This document shows, in pieces, positions 24,661 through 36,340 of a DNA stretch of 64,000 bases. The stretch lies in contig NC_060259.1 in the NCBI RefSeq assembly GCF_921293095.1, positions 43,691,812 through 43,755,811 on the forward strand, read 5' to 3'. The notes beneath the pieces are model-generated. The model was not told the origin of the DNA and searched no databases. It was given only the letters and a program-made list of their open reading frames with translations. A program made the translations under genes and the position numbers. Source of the stretch: Ischnura elegans. Taxonomy: Eukaryota > Arthropoda > Insecta > Odonata > Coenagrionidae. Numbering within the stretch: the first letter of the stretch is position 1; every line of letters begins with the position of its first letter.

Positions 24661-25470
24661 ACCATTCCGATCACGGAATAAAGGAACATTATTTCGAAAA
24701 AGGTCAAAAAGGTACAGAGGAGTACCATGTTACTAAAAACGCAGTTTATTTCATTACTTCCTTTGTTATTCAGCGGTAAAATTCACGAGCAAATTAAAAA
24801 CTATATTTTAGAATTTAAAAAAAACTAAATACCAGAATTATGAAAAAAGTTAAGAGCAGTTTCCACGGAAAAAGTAAGAAATAAGATGAATAAAGTTTTC
24901 GCAGCAGGTCAGGTGGGTCAGTATTTCATCAACTGACGTTATGGTGGGTGATGGCTATCATCGTAAACTTGATCTTCATTTGGATTGCGGAACATGTCTC
25001 AGATCGGCAAATATTCGGCTTTTCAAATATACAGCTATCATTGCTAAAATTCCATGCATATTCTCCACTAAAAATTCCTTAAAAAAAATAGCAGTACAAA
25101 GTTGAAGAATTCCAGGAAAAGAATAAAAATTACACTTATCTCTTGAATGAAATGGCTAAAGATATATAGGTACCATTCCGAACTCATACTAAGGCAAAGT
25201 AGTTTGGAAAGAGGTCGATAAGGATAGAAGAGAAGAGGTAGTGGGGTGGAGTAGCTGGTAAGAGTAACGTAGTAATGCAGAGATGCGTTTTCAAGATTCC
25301 AGAGAAGCTAATATTGGGAATATCTTCCTAAGCCAAGAGAAAAATGTAGTTTAAACAACTGAAGTGATTCGAAATGGAGGTATTTCTAGTAAATTTCTAT
25401 CCATTTTATAGCTTACTTTGAGAATCGGCTGTAAAATTCACGAACAAATGAAAAACTAGATTTCAGCATG
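24658..25470 (+). repeat. two degenerate direct repeats about 510 bp apart
   Basis: GGTACCATTCCGA starts both copies (24658 and 25169). Both then have an AAAGGTC or AGAGGTC segment and, later, GTAAAATTCACGARCAAAT followed by AAAAACTA (near 24,777 and 25,430). This looks like an old tandem duplication, or two relics of one element. Confidence 0.5.
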
Positions 25471-27189
25471 GAAATACTTGAGATTCCATTCCTTTGGCAT
25501 AGCAGCCGAAGCGAAATAAATTCCATGAAACGACAATAATGCTAGAATGATTGTCAATATGTTTTTTTTCTGTTATTGGCTTGCCTTGTTAGTTAGTACT
25601 CGATGTGAAGCTCTTGATGTGAAACTTTTACCCAATTGTATACGCATGGATATAATTCCATAGGTAGTAGTTTTTGTCGTCACTTGATTCTCTCTGGTGA
25701 ATGGAACGTCATTTTGACATTTGCGTCGTGAAAGGTCACCCCATCCCGATATAGTGAGCAAAGAAATATTTTGTCTCCATTTTGAAGCAAACCAAAAATC
25801 AATGATTTATTTTTGTGGATCGTCTGTTCATAAAATGTCTAATATATCCTACGATTCCAATACACTCTATTGTATCTTTCTGTAGAACAAATTTTAGGAA
25901 ATAATGCCCTATTCTATTCCTTGCTATTTAATTTTACCAAGTAAAGGATGGTAAAAATAATTTCTACAATGGGTAACATTAAGGATAGCGCAAATGCCTT
26001 CAAATCTTTACTCATGCATTGGCATTGCCTGTCCTACTTGCATTTTTAGCACAAAACGTTAAAAATACTTTGTCACCGATTCCCAAGCTCTTGTTAAGAA
26101 TATTTTGTCAGGCTTCTTGTTAAGTACATAGAGTTAATCCCATCATCGTCCCATACGTAATGACTAATTGTAACCAGTTACTACCGTATGCTCTGTTCAT
26201 GAATTAATCTTGCCATACGATATTTACCTCGCATCTAACACAAAACATTGTTTTCTCTCAAATTATAATTAATCATCACCGTCTTTCTTCTCTCTCACAT
26301 CGTTTTTTACTTAGCAGTATCAATCAGCATTCTCATCACAACAGTCCGAGCTATGCTGTGAAAAATCAACAACATTTTATACCTGCATGGCAAAATGTAT
26401 TTTTTGTTCTGATGATATTAATCCATCCGGTTTTACACTCAAAAAAAATTATTTCAGTCAAAATTCTAGCGTTCACAGGAAATCAATAATACAATTATTT
26501 TCATTCGTAGATTTAGTTTTGTTTTATAAAAGAGAAGAATTAACCTTGAGATTCTCTTTGCTTTCATAGGTTATGATATAGCTTGATCAATTTAATGGAG
26601 ATATTTTTGCTAATTGCAGAGAGAAGAGACCTTCCTGACTATTTCATATAGGTTTCTTAGAGCCTATACAGGCGTATCAGAATAGTGATTAATACTGGAA
26701 AACAGATAACTCTATAAATTGCCACTGATTAAGTTTTAGGCGGGATTGCAATAAAACGCCAACTTTGTTTATCCTACATGTAAATGGCTCCTCAAGGAAA
26801 TGGAGAGAATAAATTATTGCGTCATACGCATAAAAGGGAACATGATATTTATCATTTATTTACTCATATTTTTTCATCTTCATTACCCCATAGGAATTTC
26901 ATGTCGAAGCTTTTTCAACGAATCATCACTACATCAATAGCGATCAAAATATCCCACTATTGGTTAGTATTTATACATTTATTTCTGACGATCAAGTTAT
27001 TGCTCAGGATTGAGAAGATGAATTCCAGTTCTCAAAGCTATATCAGCTCATGTCATGTTACATCAAATCATGAAATTTCTTTGAGTAGCAACAAAATTTC
27101 CAAAAAAAGAAGAGACGTATTTAAAACTGTTTTCTTTCACACATTTCATTCAAAATATTAAGACTGGTGCATTTTTCCCTTTCTCTCGT
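25471..27189. other. no gene recognised
   Basis: The longest frame (26784-27161, 125 codons) has a composition typical of AT-rich noncoding DNA and no recognisable motif. Confidence 0.5.
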
Positions 27190-27437
27190 ACGGGATTTCC
27201 GGGTCACAGCCCTCCCCCCTCGAGCCTTTAAAAGAGGCGCCAAAAACTTTATTTACTTTATGATAGTAAATGCTCGTACAAAATTGCTGTTTTTGAGCTC
27301 TAAAAATCACGTTTTCAACATCAAAAATCCCTAACTTCTCCGGCAGAGGACCCGAACATTTGCCATTGGGTGTTTCCCATACACCCCGGAAGGGCCCCGA
27401 AATCTCCGGAAAACCCCCATTTCAAAATCCTGGCTAC
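27190..27437. mobile_element. hAT-type MITE end, partial
   Basis: The right part ends in CCTGGCTACGCTACCG, the inverse of the common hAT MITE start CAGTRGCGTAGCCAGG, preceded by C-rich sequence. A left end with matching TIR and 8-bp duplication was not found, so the left border is a guess. Confidence 0.4.
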
Positions 27438-27735
27438 GCTACCGGTCTAGCACCTTGTCGGTTATATTTCTCTTATTCCACTTCACTTTTGGTATCCTCA
27501 CAAATGCACACATTTTTTTCTCGAAAATTTTCTCCGAGTCCCAAATAATTGTTCGCCCTTCATTTTTCTCCACTCTTACAATTATTCTCACAATTGCTTT
27601 CACCTCATTCAATAAGTGGCTAATGGTCTCGTAATCTCTTTCATTTTTACTCTTTTTGGTTGTGAAATTAGGTCTATCGCCACAAAGTCCCTCAGCCAAT
27701 ACCCATCTTCATAAAAAGGGAATAGAAGAGTGAGC

Positions 27736-27810
27736 CTTGCCGACTTGGCTGCTTTGAATGACACCCGTTCATGGGAGCCAGGTCCCGTTTGATGAGTTTC
27801 CGAGGCTCAT
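27736..27810 (+). repeat. dispersed repeat C, copy 2
   Basis: Same-orientation match to 20,242-20,318 (GCCGACTTGGCTGC, ACACCCGT, GATGAGTTTCCGAGGCT). Similarity may continue weakly to about 27,850, where both sequences have a CCCA.TTC-like stretch. Confidence 0.55.
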
Positions 27811-28218
27811 TACATTGTGACCCACATCTTCAAGAGATTGTTGGACGTATTTGCCATTCTAATAGTGTTTTTAACGTGAGTCCATCACGTGGGCCAATCG
27901 TCAGGCTCCTACCCTTCAACCTGCCTGTTATGGGTGGCCCTAATGAAAGTAATAGAAAAATGTAGCCGCCAATGTAACTCTCGAGGTGACTTAACACATA
28001 AGCCTTTTCCCTGAATCGAAGTTGTAGCACATGGTAAACGGATGATTCCAGTGCCGAATACAGAAAAAAACTCAAAGGAGGCGCAAAAGATATCTCGAGC
28101 TACCTTTCCTTTTATGTAATAATAAATAAAAAATCCACAAGAAATTTTTGAGGAAGTTTTGGTTAACCTATTAGTATACTTAATCAAGACAATGCCATCT
28201 GATGACTTAAAAAGTTAC

Positions 28219-28832
28219 AATAGGGTGGTTTCCTATTATTTTTTTATTGCCTAAATCGAAAGATTATTACTCCTGGAGTACGTATTTCACGCTTTTAGAT
28301 TTTTAAATGACGATACCTATTTTTCGTGATTAAATGAAAAGTGAAAAATTTCAAGCGCGCGAAAACGCGACGCGTAAGTAGGAATGATGGGAAAAAGTCC
28401 GTGCGACGCATTTCTGGTTCCCCCTCCCGCCTTGTAGCTGAGTACCTTGCTGGCTGGTAGCGCTTGGCTTAAAAAAGGTTTATTAATACCTTATCAAACG
28501 AAGAAAACTTTCCGACCTTAGCCAGTTTTAATAGGTGATTATTAAGACATGTTTCCCTGAGCTCTGTGCCTCATGCATGCATTGGTAACCTCAGACGATG
28601 TATAACTCCTATCCTCTCGTGTAGAAACTAGGTCCCTTTGACGTCACGTGGAGTGGAATCGTATGGGCGCCAATCTGGCCTTTTTCAAATGAGGATAAAA
28701 TTTGACCCTTGCCATTCGTCTAAACCGGTATTTCAAAAACCAAATAATTTGTGTATTATGAATACACTAATGGTGGGTAACGAATCGCAATCAATGCATT
28801 TCGTTTTCTTTGATGAAGGAAACTACCCTATT
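28219..28832. mobile_element. MITE-A copy 1
   Basis: The ends AATAGGGTGGTTTCC and GGAAACTACCCTATT are inverted repeats with one mismatch. The same ends and interior recur at 55,740, 57,624 and 60,662. This copy is 614 bp and lacks about 65 bp (the TGAGGTGACCTTG...GATAGGACGCAGG part, near 28,435) found in the other copies. The flanking bases differ at each copy, with no target duplication outside the AATA...TATT core; a TA duplication inside it is possible. There is no transposase frame. Confidence 0.9.
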
Positions 28833-29106
28833 GTGGTTCCGTAATGTTCTGCAATGCGGGCGGTCCTACAAAAGGGGGGACCATCCACTGGATGATTACG
28901 TGGCATTTTGAATTTAAATTGGTACATATTTAATCAATGTATTTTTATTTTTTTGTCTTATTAATTTCTCATTTGTTTTTCAATATCCTTAACTTCTAAA
29001 TGCAATAGACATGAGTTCTCCTCACGTGCGACCCACATTTACGAACAGAAGCGAGAAATTTGAAGCAAGCATCGGAAACTATTATGTAAAGTAAATAATT
29101 TATTTT
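28833..29106. other. no gene recognised
   Basis: Short spacer between MITE-A copy 1 and the first fold-back. It contains only AT-rich DNA. Confidence 0.5.
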
Positions 29107-29413
29107 TACTGTTGGCTGCATTTTCCGGGTTTCACCGCGTCGTGGTTGCGTTGGTGACAACAGTTTCTCCTGCATTCCAGCAGGCGTCTTCAGGTCGAAG
29201 TGATTATGCCGTGTTTTGGCCGCCCATACCCCCACGCTATTGGCCGCAAGGCGACCAATCAGGGCAAACCTACACCACTGGGCTGCCTATATAACGGCGG
29301 CCAAAACACGGCATAATCACTTCGACCTGAAGGCGCCTGCTGGAATGCAGGAGAAACTGTTGTCACCAACGCAACCACGACACAGTGAAACCCGGAAAAT
29401 GCAGCCTACAGTA
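29107..29413. repeat. fold-back element 1, about 118-bp arms
   Basis: Arms 29107-29224 and 29296-29413 are inverted copies with a few mismatches; both contain GGCTGCATTTTCCGGGTTTCAC and the GTGTTTTGGCCGCC end. A 71-bp loop holds CCAATCAGGGC and TATATAACGG. The right arm on the plus strand has CCTGAAGGCG, a CCTGC/GCAGG stem and GAAACTGTTGTC, similar in layout to sequences in Penelope-like terminal repeats. Inverted pairs of such repeats are known for that group. There is no reverse transcriptase frame nearby. Confidence 0.75.
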
Positions 29414-29729
29414 CCAGCGCACCGCGGAAGCCTTCGCACCAATTTATTTTTAATAAATGTTTTGATCGTGTAATCCATGGAAAGGGCTCAATAGACTTGG
29501 TGGAGGCAGTATTATCATCGAGGCTCTCAACAGAATAATTACTCCCTCTACAGCACGCAGGCTCACTTTAAGGCAATTAACAAAGTAAGTTCTGATGTGA
29601 AGGGTTATGGGTAAAACTCAACATTTGTATCTGCAATATACGAATTATGTTGAATTAATTTTTTATAGTAAGATAGGTGGGTCAATATTTCATCATTCTT
29701 AACTGGGTGGTATCCCATCATAAGATTTC

Positions 29730-29910
29730 TTGGATAGTTAAATTTTACTAATACCACTACTTGTTTTACATAAAGCGACCCGGATTTCGATGAGAAATAA
29801 TCATCATCAGAAGGAAATCAATTTATGGCTGATGATGATGATTAGTCATCGAAACCCAAGTGGCTTTATGCAAAAAAATGTAGTAGTATTAGAAAAAAAT
29901 ACCTATCCAA
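29730..29910. repeat. fold-back element 2, about 80-bp arms
   Basis: Arms 29730-29810 and 29829-29910 are imperfect inverted copies (TTGGATAG outermost, CATCATCAG innermost) with a spacer of 18 bp. Each arm read towards the outside has CTGATGATGAT, a short GATGA/TCATC stem and GAAA. The left arm also keeps GGGTC. It lies 316 bp from fold-back 1. A Penelope-like terminal repeat is the best guess. Confidence 0.7.
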
Positions 29911-31969
29911 AAAATAATATTTCATCGACTGAGTGGGTTACGGCTGCACGGGCTGATAATTGATCGTTACTATGATGACAATTGTTTTCGGGCGAAAAAA
30001 TATAAAATGCCAATATCCGAAGTAAATAATAATAACTTATTGTAGGGTTATGAGTATAAAATGTTTTTATAATCACATGAGCTCCATGTGGATTGTCAGC
30101 TTGATTCCTTTCTCATTTGTATAGCACTGGGGATATCTTGGACATTCTCGGCGTATATTATTCGTGAAGATTTTGGGCTCTCTTCAGAATCGATTTTTCA
30201 TTCGTGCCATAGTTTCGATGGATGAATCGATCATCGAACCGCTGTCAGAAACACGGGGTGTGAAACCCGAGCAGCACTCATCAATATAGTAGCCCTAGCT
30301 TTGGGAGAACGGAGAAATCCACCACTAGCTTCCTGGCTCCTCGAAAAAAAGTTCAAGTTTCCAATGCTGGTACCTTAGATCTTAAGTCTCTTTTTCATCA
30401 TTTCTGCTCTATATTCAACAAAGGGTGAATATACTCAAGTCCTAAAATCTGATTAGGGTGTACTTTATTTTGCTGTTAAATCCAGCAGTTCATCGAAAAC
30501 ATTGCATCGAGCACTTTTTTTTGTTAGTAAATGCTATTTAATTATACTGATTGTCGACGGGTCGCCTTTGTGGAGGTCCATGGATAGTAGTAATTGTAAC
30601 GGATGCATTAATTTTCCACCCTTTTTTAATCTTTCTCGACCGCTTTCATTTAATTTTATTTGAGCTATTTAATTGTAAATTCAGATACTAAATGATATTA
30701 TTACGTGATTCACTTGTATACGAATTTTAACCCTTAGTAACCCAGAGCTGCATCTGAGGAAAATTAAATTTCAAGGTTTCTCATTTTAAAGATGGGAAAA
30801 TTTTCTACTCGACCATAATTCATCTGGAAGATAATTATTTTGCCATTGATCTTTACAGCATAAAAGATTACGTACTTTAAACCTTTCCTGAATAAAGCTG
30901 AAAATTTATACATTTATAATCAGCATTGGGTTAAAATGGGTTAAGGCGATACAACCGATCACGTCCGTATTTAGGGTACCAGAACTTTTCCCCAAGCATG
31001 TGAGCTCGTTTAGCGCGAGTTGCTGCCAGAGACATCTCTCCGCAATCCACAGAACTATGTACGCGAGAGATTTGAAATTAATTGATTTCCCATTGTAAAG
31101 CGCGAAAATATTCTTCATTTGAGTCGCACAACAACGAAAAATATATGAATTTTTCCTATGTAAGGCTTTTTTGGAATCAAAAATTCTAATTCTTTATCAA
31201 TAACTGTATATGTTGTATAAAAAAATATAAAATAAGTAAGTATGCTTGAATGGCAGCTCAAACTCCCGTTCTATTGAAATGATGGGATGAAATTGATTCG
31301 CCATTCAAATATTTAGTTGGCCGAATATAAAGCTGAATATTTATCATTTAAAATATTACGTTGACCATGATATTTAGAGCAATGTTAGAAGAGATGGTCG
31401 ACTTTGGTGGCTGCAGCATAGTAAGCTAACAATAAATAATTGATCGTAGAAACCGAAAGGCTATTGAAAAAAAACCATGCTGACATTTTCTTGAAATATA
31501 GATACTCCTTGTTGTCGTAGTTTATTATTTGAATAAGTATTTATTTACGGCAGTAATTTGTAGGTAAATATTTAACACTACTGAAAAGGTAAACATGGAA
31601 TACATAAACATATGGAATTGAAGTAAGAATATTTACTCACCATCTTTATTTACTATTCAGGTAGAGTTTTTACGAGATGAGTAAACTCATAGAATTTTAT
31701 TTATTTCTAGCCTCTGAATCGCCTTTTTCATGAATTTTTGTTATAGAACACACTTAAAATGCAGGAAATAAATTACTAGATAACTATTATTGAAATAACG
31801 TTCTTAACATACATGTCAATCAGCGTTATGTTGACGTGTATGAATAAATATTGCCTCGAACAATAGTTTGATTTATGATATAATTTTGATTTAAAGACAA
31901 AATGATGATCAATAGAACTCTTAGCTGGGACAGTGATGGCAAGTGATGGCTAGGTACGCCCCTTCATAC
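29911..31969. other. no gene recognised
   Basis: Starts with AATATTTCATCGACTGAGTGGG, also seen in variant form at 24,915 and 29,667, so some repeat sequence extends past fold-back 2. The rest is unremarkable. Confidence 0.45.
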
Positions 31970-32635
31970 GTCAACAAATTACAAAATAACGTCTTCAGTT
32001 GGAAATAACTACATCCTTGAACTAATTTCTTTCTATTATCGCTTTTAGATGTTCTGAATATTTTCCGAACTATTTTAATTTAATTGGGCGTCATTTTAAG
32101 GAACTACCTTCTATCCACGATAGTGAATTGGTGGTTGAAGATGGCTTAATGGTGTAAATGATGGCATCTTAGACCGGCAAGCGGTTTTGGAAGGTGGAAA
32201 GTTAGGCCTTTTCAAGCCTCAATGGTAAAAAAGGAATGAAGTTCTTTGGGGACCTTCATTTGGTGGCAAAGATCGTCATAATGGAGAAGTTGCTGCATTC
32301 CACTTGTCCCTTTTGCTAGGACTTCCACGTGTCCCCATAACAGTTGGAAGGCGTCTTCATCTTCCCCTTGAAATCGTCCCTGTAGCCACCAACGCTCTAG
32401 GAAAGACATTCATTAACAATGGTAGTGCTACATGCTTTTATGGAGTCTGTCTGTATTGTATTTCATTTGGAACGACCAATTTACTATCGAGAATAGAAGG
32501 TAGTTCCTTAAAATGACGCCAAATTCAATTTAACAAGTTCGGAAAATATTCAGAACATCTAAAAGCGGTAACAGAAGGAAATTAGTTCAAGGATGTAGTT
32601 ATTTCCAACTGAAGACGTTATTTTGTAAATTTTGA
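31970..32635. mobile_element. long-TIR DNA element, about 160-bp arms
   Basis: Arms 31970-32132 and 32478-32635 are inverted copies at high identity: GTCAACAAATTACAAAATAACG at the outside and GGAACTACCTTCTAT further in. The 345-bp centre has a 66-codon minus frame (32212-32409) without a family match. The arms suggest a fold-back or non-autonomous DNA transposon. No clear target duplication is adjacent to the ends. Confidence 0.75.
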
Positions 32636-34455
32636 CTTTGATACTAACTAAGCCTAATGATTTATTTTAAACATAAAATTTAATCCTTGATGTAAATTAG
32701 TAATCAAATCCTTAACAACAGTACACCAGTTAAGTTTTTTACGCATTTATGTTCTGCTCACTGCCTTTAAAATGTACCTGTCACTCATTCCTTTAATCAT
32801 TTGGGACCAAAATATTTTGCTCACTACAACCGGATACGATCATAATAAGTAGTTAAATAAATTTGATTCAGCGGCTGCGTTATTGGCTTATATAGCTTGA
32901 AACCTTTAGGATAACAACTACCAAGAGTGATACAGAGGATATAATGGAAAAACAAAAAAAATCGCAAAATGTATTTCTTAAATTCATTAAGAGATGTATT
33001 ACTCCATAGTATAGAAATTGAGTTTTCGCTCACTTCTTTACAATAGGAGCCACAGCCAACACATACGAGGAGTGATGCAGGGATGTTGTGAAGTGTCGCT
33101 ATTTTTTTACTTTTTTTCTTCTCTTTGCATACTTAACTTTCATTTTAGGGCACAATATTTTTTCATGTTTTATATATCTGTTTCGTATTTTTTGTTTTTG
33201 CCTCAGCAGTTGGGTGAATGTGTATAAAAATGGAAAATATATATGCAGCACAGGCCAAATTAAAATTCAAAATTTTGGATTGTTTTTTATTTTATTAATA
33301 TTACATACATTTACTCCAGATTTCACTCGTGGCAGTTCACTTGCGAGTACGGCGCGAGATATCCGTTTCGTAACCCACATTTCCTAATCTATTCCCAGGT
33401 TTTAGTCCGCTCAGAAGATTCAGAGTAAAAAAAGTCCGTAGATTGACTGAAAACCAGGCTTTTGGAGCGTAACCTTCTGGGGTTAAAAGACTCCCGATTC
33501 CAAAGCTTTTGAAATTCTAATGTATGCGATAATTCGTCGAAAATAGAAGCTGGAAACGTAGCTTGCCCACGTGGATAGATAATTGTCTAACGTGAGGGTA
33601 TAAAACCACAGCATGTATTCAATACGCGAAAATTAACTGCTGAGGTATTTTACATCTCCTGGGCTATTGGTAGGCCTTCGGCATTGACCTACCGTCATAT
33701 TTTTCACGTGTTCAAACTTTTCCCTCGAAATTCTTCTGGGCATCCGCTTTTTTGCCCACCCACTTGGCATAGGCTCTAAATTTCCCGATATTTCGTATAT
33801 TTTTGTCCCAGCTTTCAAGTTTACGGAATTTCTCCCCATTATATCCTGTCCCCTCTTATTGTTTTTTAATGAAAATACATATACCCTCCGTAGTTTCCGT
33901 TGCTTTAAGTGCTCTGAACTTTTAGATTCATTATAAAACTTAATGGTCCATGCCCATAAGTATGCCCATACGCCATGAGTGGTAACTGATCCAAAGTGCT
34001 TAAGGCGTATTCTATAATAACTTTTTCCTTAAGCATTTCTTAAAGGTATGTCCAATATTTCGCCACTGTTTCTATCATTTCTACGAGGAAGCACACTGGT
34101 GTTTTGATAATTGAAGTATCATATGCGCCGTTATAAGTTTTACAGCTTGAATATAAGTGCGCTGGCTATATCCGGAGAACTATCTGAAGTTGGGATCTCT
34201 AAAGAGTGAAGTTATCAACTTGACCCAGAGGAGAACTCAAGAAATTTTTCTCCTATTTGGACTTTTCAGATATCGCTAGGTAGATAGATGGCTTTGCCGC
34301 CCACTGTGGAACATAATCGCTCGGTCGATGGTGGGAAGAGGCTTGCGTCTCAACGGGTTGGGAGTTCGTTAAGGCGGGTGCTGTCGCCACTATGGTTCAA
34401 CTGTGTTTGGCAAGATATGGTGAAACAGCATGCTGAATAAAATTAAAAACTCATC
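32636..34455. other. no gene recognised
   Basis: AT-rich sequence. Frames near 33,020-33,390 are composed mostly of F, L and Y codons, as expected from T-rich DNA. Confidence 0.5.
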
Positions 34456-34546
34456 GTACTGTCTAATGGTTTGATGATAATGCCAACGCGTTTCAACGAT
34501 TAGCGTCGAAACGCGTTGTTAATATCGATTAACTAGTTGACAGTAC
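34456..34546. repeat. fold-back element 3, small
   Basis: Outer GTACTGTC...GACAGTAC and inner AACGCGTTTC...GAAACGCGTT form an imperfect inverted repeat with arms of about 40 bases. The inner stem is 10 bp around a 13-base loop. Confidence 0.65.
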
Positions 34547-34797
34547 AACAATATTTTTCAATTTAGTCACTACGGTATATAGAGCTAGGACAAAAGGGGG
34601 TAAAAATGGCTTAAAGCTGGGCACGCTTTGAATGTTATATACAATACATATACATTCACTGTAACCTTTCCCATGTTTGGGTATTTAGGATTGGAATCTA
34701 TACAGGAGTGTAGAACAAGATGGGGACTAAATTTATTTGGTAAATTCGGAGCAGTTTTTTCCTCAGACGACGTGAAACATTCTTTACCATCGTACCC

Positions 34798-34841
34798 TCT
34801 TGATCACGTCTACCATCGTACAGTGGTAGACGTGATCAAGA
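34798..34841. repeat. perfect 18-bp hairpin
   Basis: CTTGATCACGTCTACCA (34799-34815) is followed by an 8-base loop and its exact complement (34824-34840); one more T-A pair extends it. No poly-T follows and no gene precedes it, so a terminator role is unlikely. It may be the end of a small element. Confidence 0.8.
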
Positions 34842-35469
34842 AATAGAGTGCATAACAGAGAGATTTTAAATTTATTTCTTTCCTTGTACTATCTGGGATG
34901 GCAATGGTATCTCGATTAATACAATTGATGACGTCACTCGCTAGGTCGACTCATTGCAGGTTTTCATATTTTCCATTTTTTTAATCTTGCATGTATTTGG
35001 TAAAGAAACTATTAACTATTGACAAGTTTTACCTTTTCATGAATGTGGACGTATATTTTGTTAGTATTCGTAATATTTTATGACCATATGATTTGCATGA
35101 AGAGGTCTTCTTCCATGCTGCATGCGGGTGATTGATCGTCTCCTGTCAAACACCCTGGAGGTGGCTCGCAGGATATTATGTAGATGTAGAATACAAGTGG
35201 GTAGATCACTTGCCTTCTGACCCAAAGAGTCCCGAATCCAAATTTCGAATGAGGCCTTCCGATATTCCAAATAAATGCCTCGAAGTTTGAGATTGATCAG
35301 GGAAATGGATTGGCCCCGCTACCCTAAATATGAGAAATCCATACGCATGTGGAATAGTCTGAGATGAGGCCTAGCCTCACCTATCACTACCAAAATTCGG
35401 GTTGAATACAGGGAGGACAATCGAAACTAAAAGTAAGTCATAACTAGTCAAATTTCATAGTTTTGTTCT
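34842..35469. other. no gene recognised
   Basis: No frame, repeat end or promoter box that I can support. Confidence 0.5.
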
Positions 35470-36340
35470 CGGGAGCAAAATGTACGAACAAAAAGAAATG
35501 GATTCAAACCCGGGGAGCTAAGCTCGGGGTCGAAACGAAATCGGAGTAAAAACTACTTCGAGTCGAAACTACACTAAAACTCTGGGACGAAACGAAACAC
35601 AAATAATGTTTCGTACCGGAGGGCCCATGTGCTTCACCACCAAACAGTTTAGTTTCGACCCACACACCGAGTACAAAGTATGGTTGAATTATGTATAGGG
35701 TCAGTGGCGCCGACTCCATGGGGCCTGAGGGGGCCTGAGCCCCCTCAAAAATTCGTTAAAGGTGTGAGGAAAAAATGTGTTTGGCTTGTTGTTTTTCCCC
35801 GGAGTGTCCAGAAATCGAGATTCGAGTTATCAGGGTTCTAATGTTGATCATATGACTCTTCTAAAAAGCTTAAAAAACTTAAAACTCACTACTAATAAAA
35901 TTTCTCAGGGAAAGATCCCGGTTTGGGCCCCCCAATATCTTTTGTAAGTCGGCGTCCCTGTATAGGTTCGACCTACCGCCGTTAGATGAATAGTGCACTC
36001 ATATTCTGACCGCAAGCAGGAGAACGGTGAACGCAAACTAGCATTTCGATTTTTAAGCTCAATGTTTTAACCACTCTGCATTCTGTCATGAAATGGGTCG
36101 AAACTATTCCCTCTTATCCCCCTCCACTCATCTTCTGGGATCGAAACTTAACTATGAGCAGCGGAGTTCCGATTAATTTAGATTCATTCCTGGGAGTAAA
36201 GTTTCGTACCGGGTTGAAACTAAACTCCTTGGTGATTTTAATTTCGTGCGGGAATGAAACTAAACCTAGGCCTCATATTGTTTTTTTTCCCCTCGGGGTC
36301 GAAATGGAACACTTTCGTTTCGTTTCAATTGCATTCCTTG
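35470..36340. repeat. block of degenerate GAAAC/GTTTC repeats
   Basis: At least ten short units of the form GGTCGAAAC, GAAACTAAAC or TTTCGTACCGG occur in both orientations on either side of the hAT MITE at 35,702. Examples are near 35,528, 35,570, 35,580, 35,610, 35,653, 36,103, 36,200, 36,214, 36,248 and 36,320. It looks like one palindrome-rich element or satellite split by the MITE. Confidence 0.55.
35702..35960. mobile_element. hAT MITE, 259 bp
   Basis: The ends CAGTGGCGCCGACT and AGTCGGCGTCCCTG are inverted repeats with two mismatches. Flanks TATAGGGT (35694-35701) and TATAGGTT (35961-35968) are an 8-bp duplication with one difference. There is no coding content. Confidence 0.85.

Noticed and set aside
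26784..27161. 125-codon plus frame
   Set aside because: Composition follows the AT-rich DNA, there are no domain motifs, and no splice or promoter evidence supports it.
28638..28844. Open frame repeated almost identically at 61,137-61,445
   Set aside because: Both lie in MITE-A copies and share sequence because the DNA is repeated; copies 2 and 3 do not keep the frame, so no protein is supported.
32212..32409. 66-codon minus frame in the centre of the long-TIR element
   Set aside because: No family motif, short, and not needed to explain the element; treated as chance.
34798..34841. Hairpin as transcription terminator
   Set aside because: No upstream gene, no U-run, and rho-independent terminators are not expected in a eukaryotic genome.
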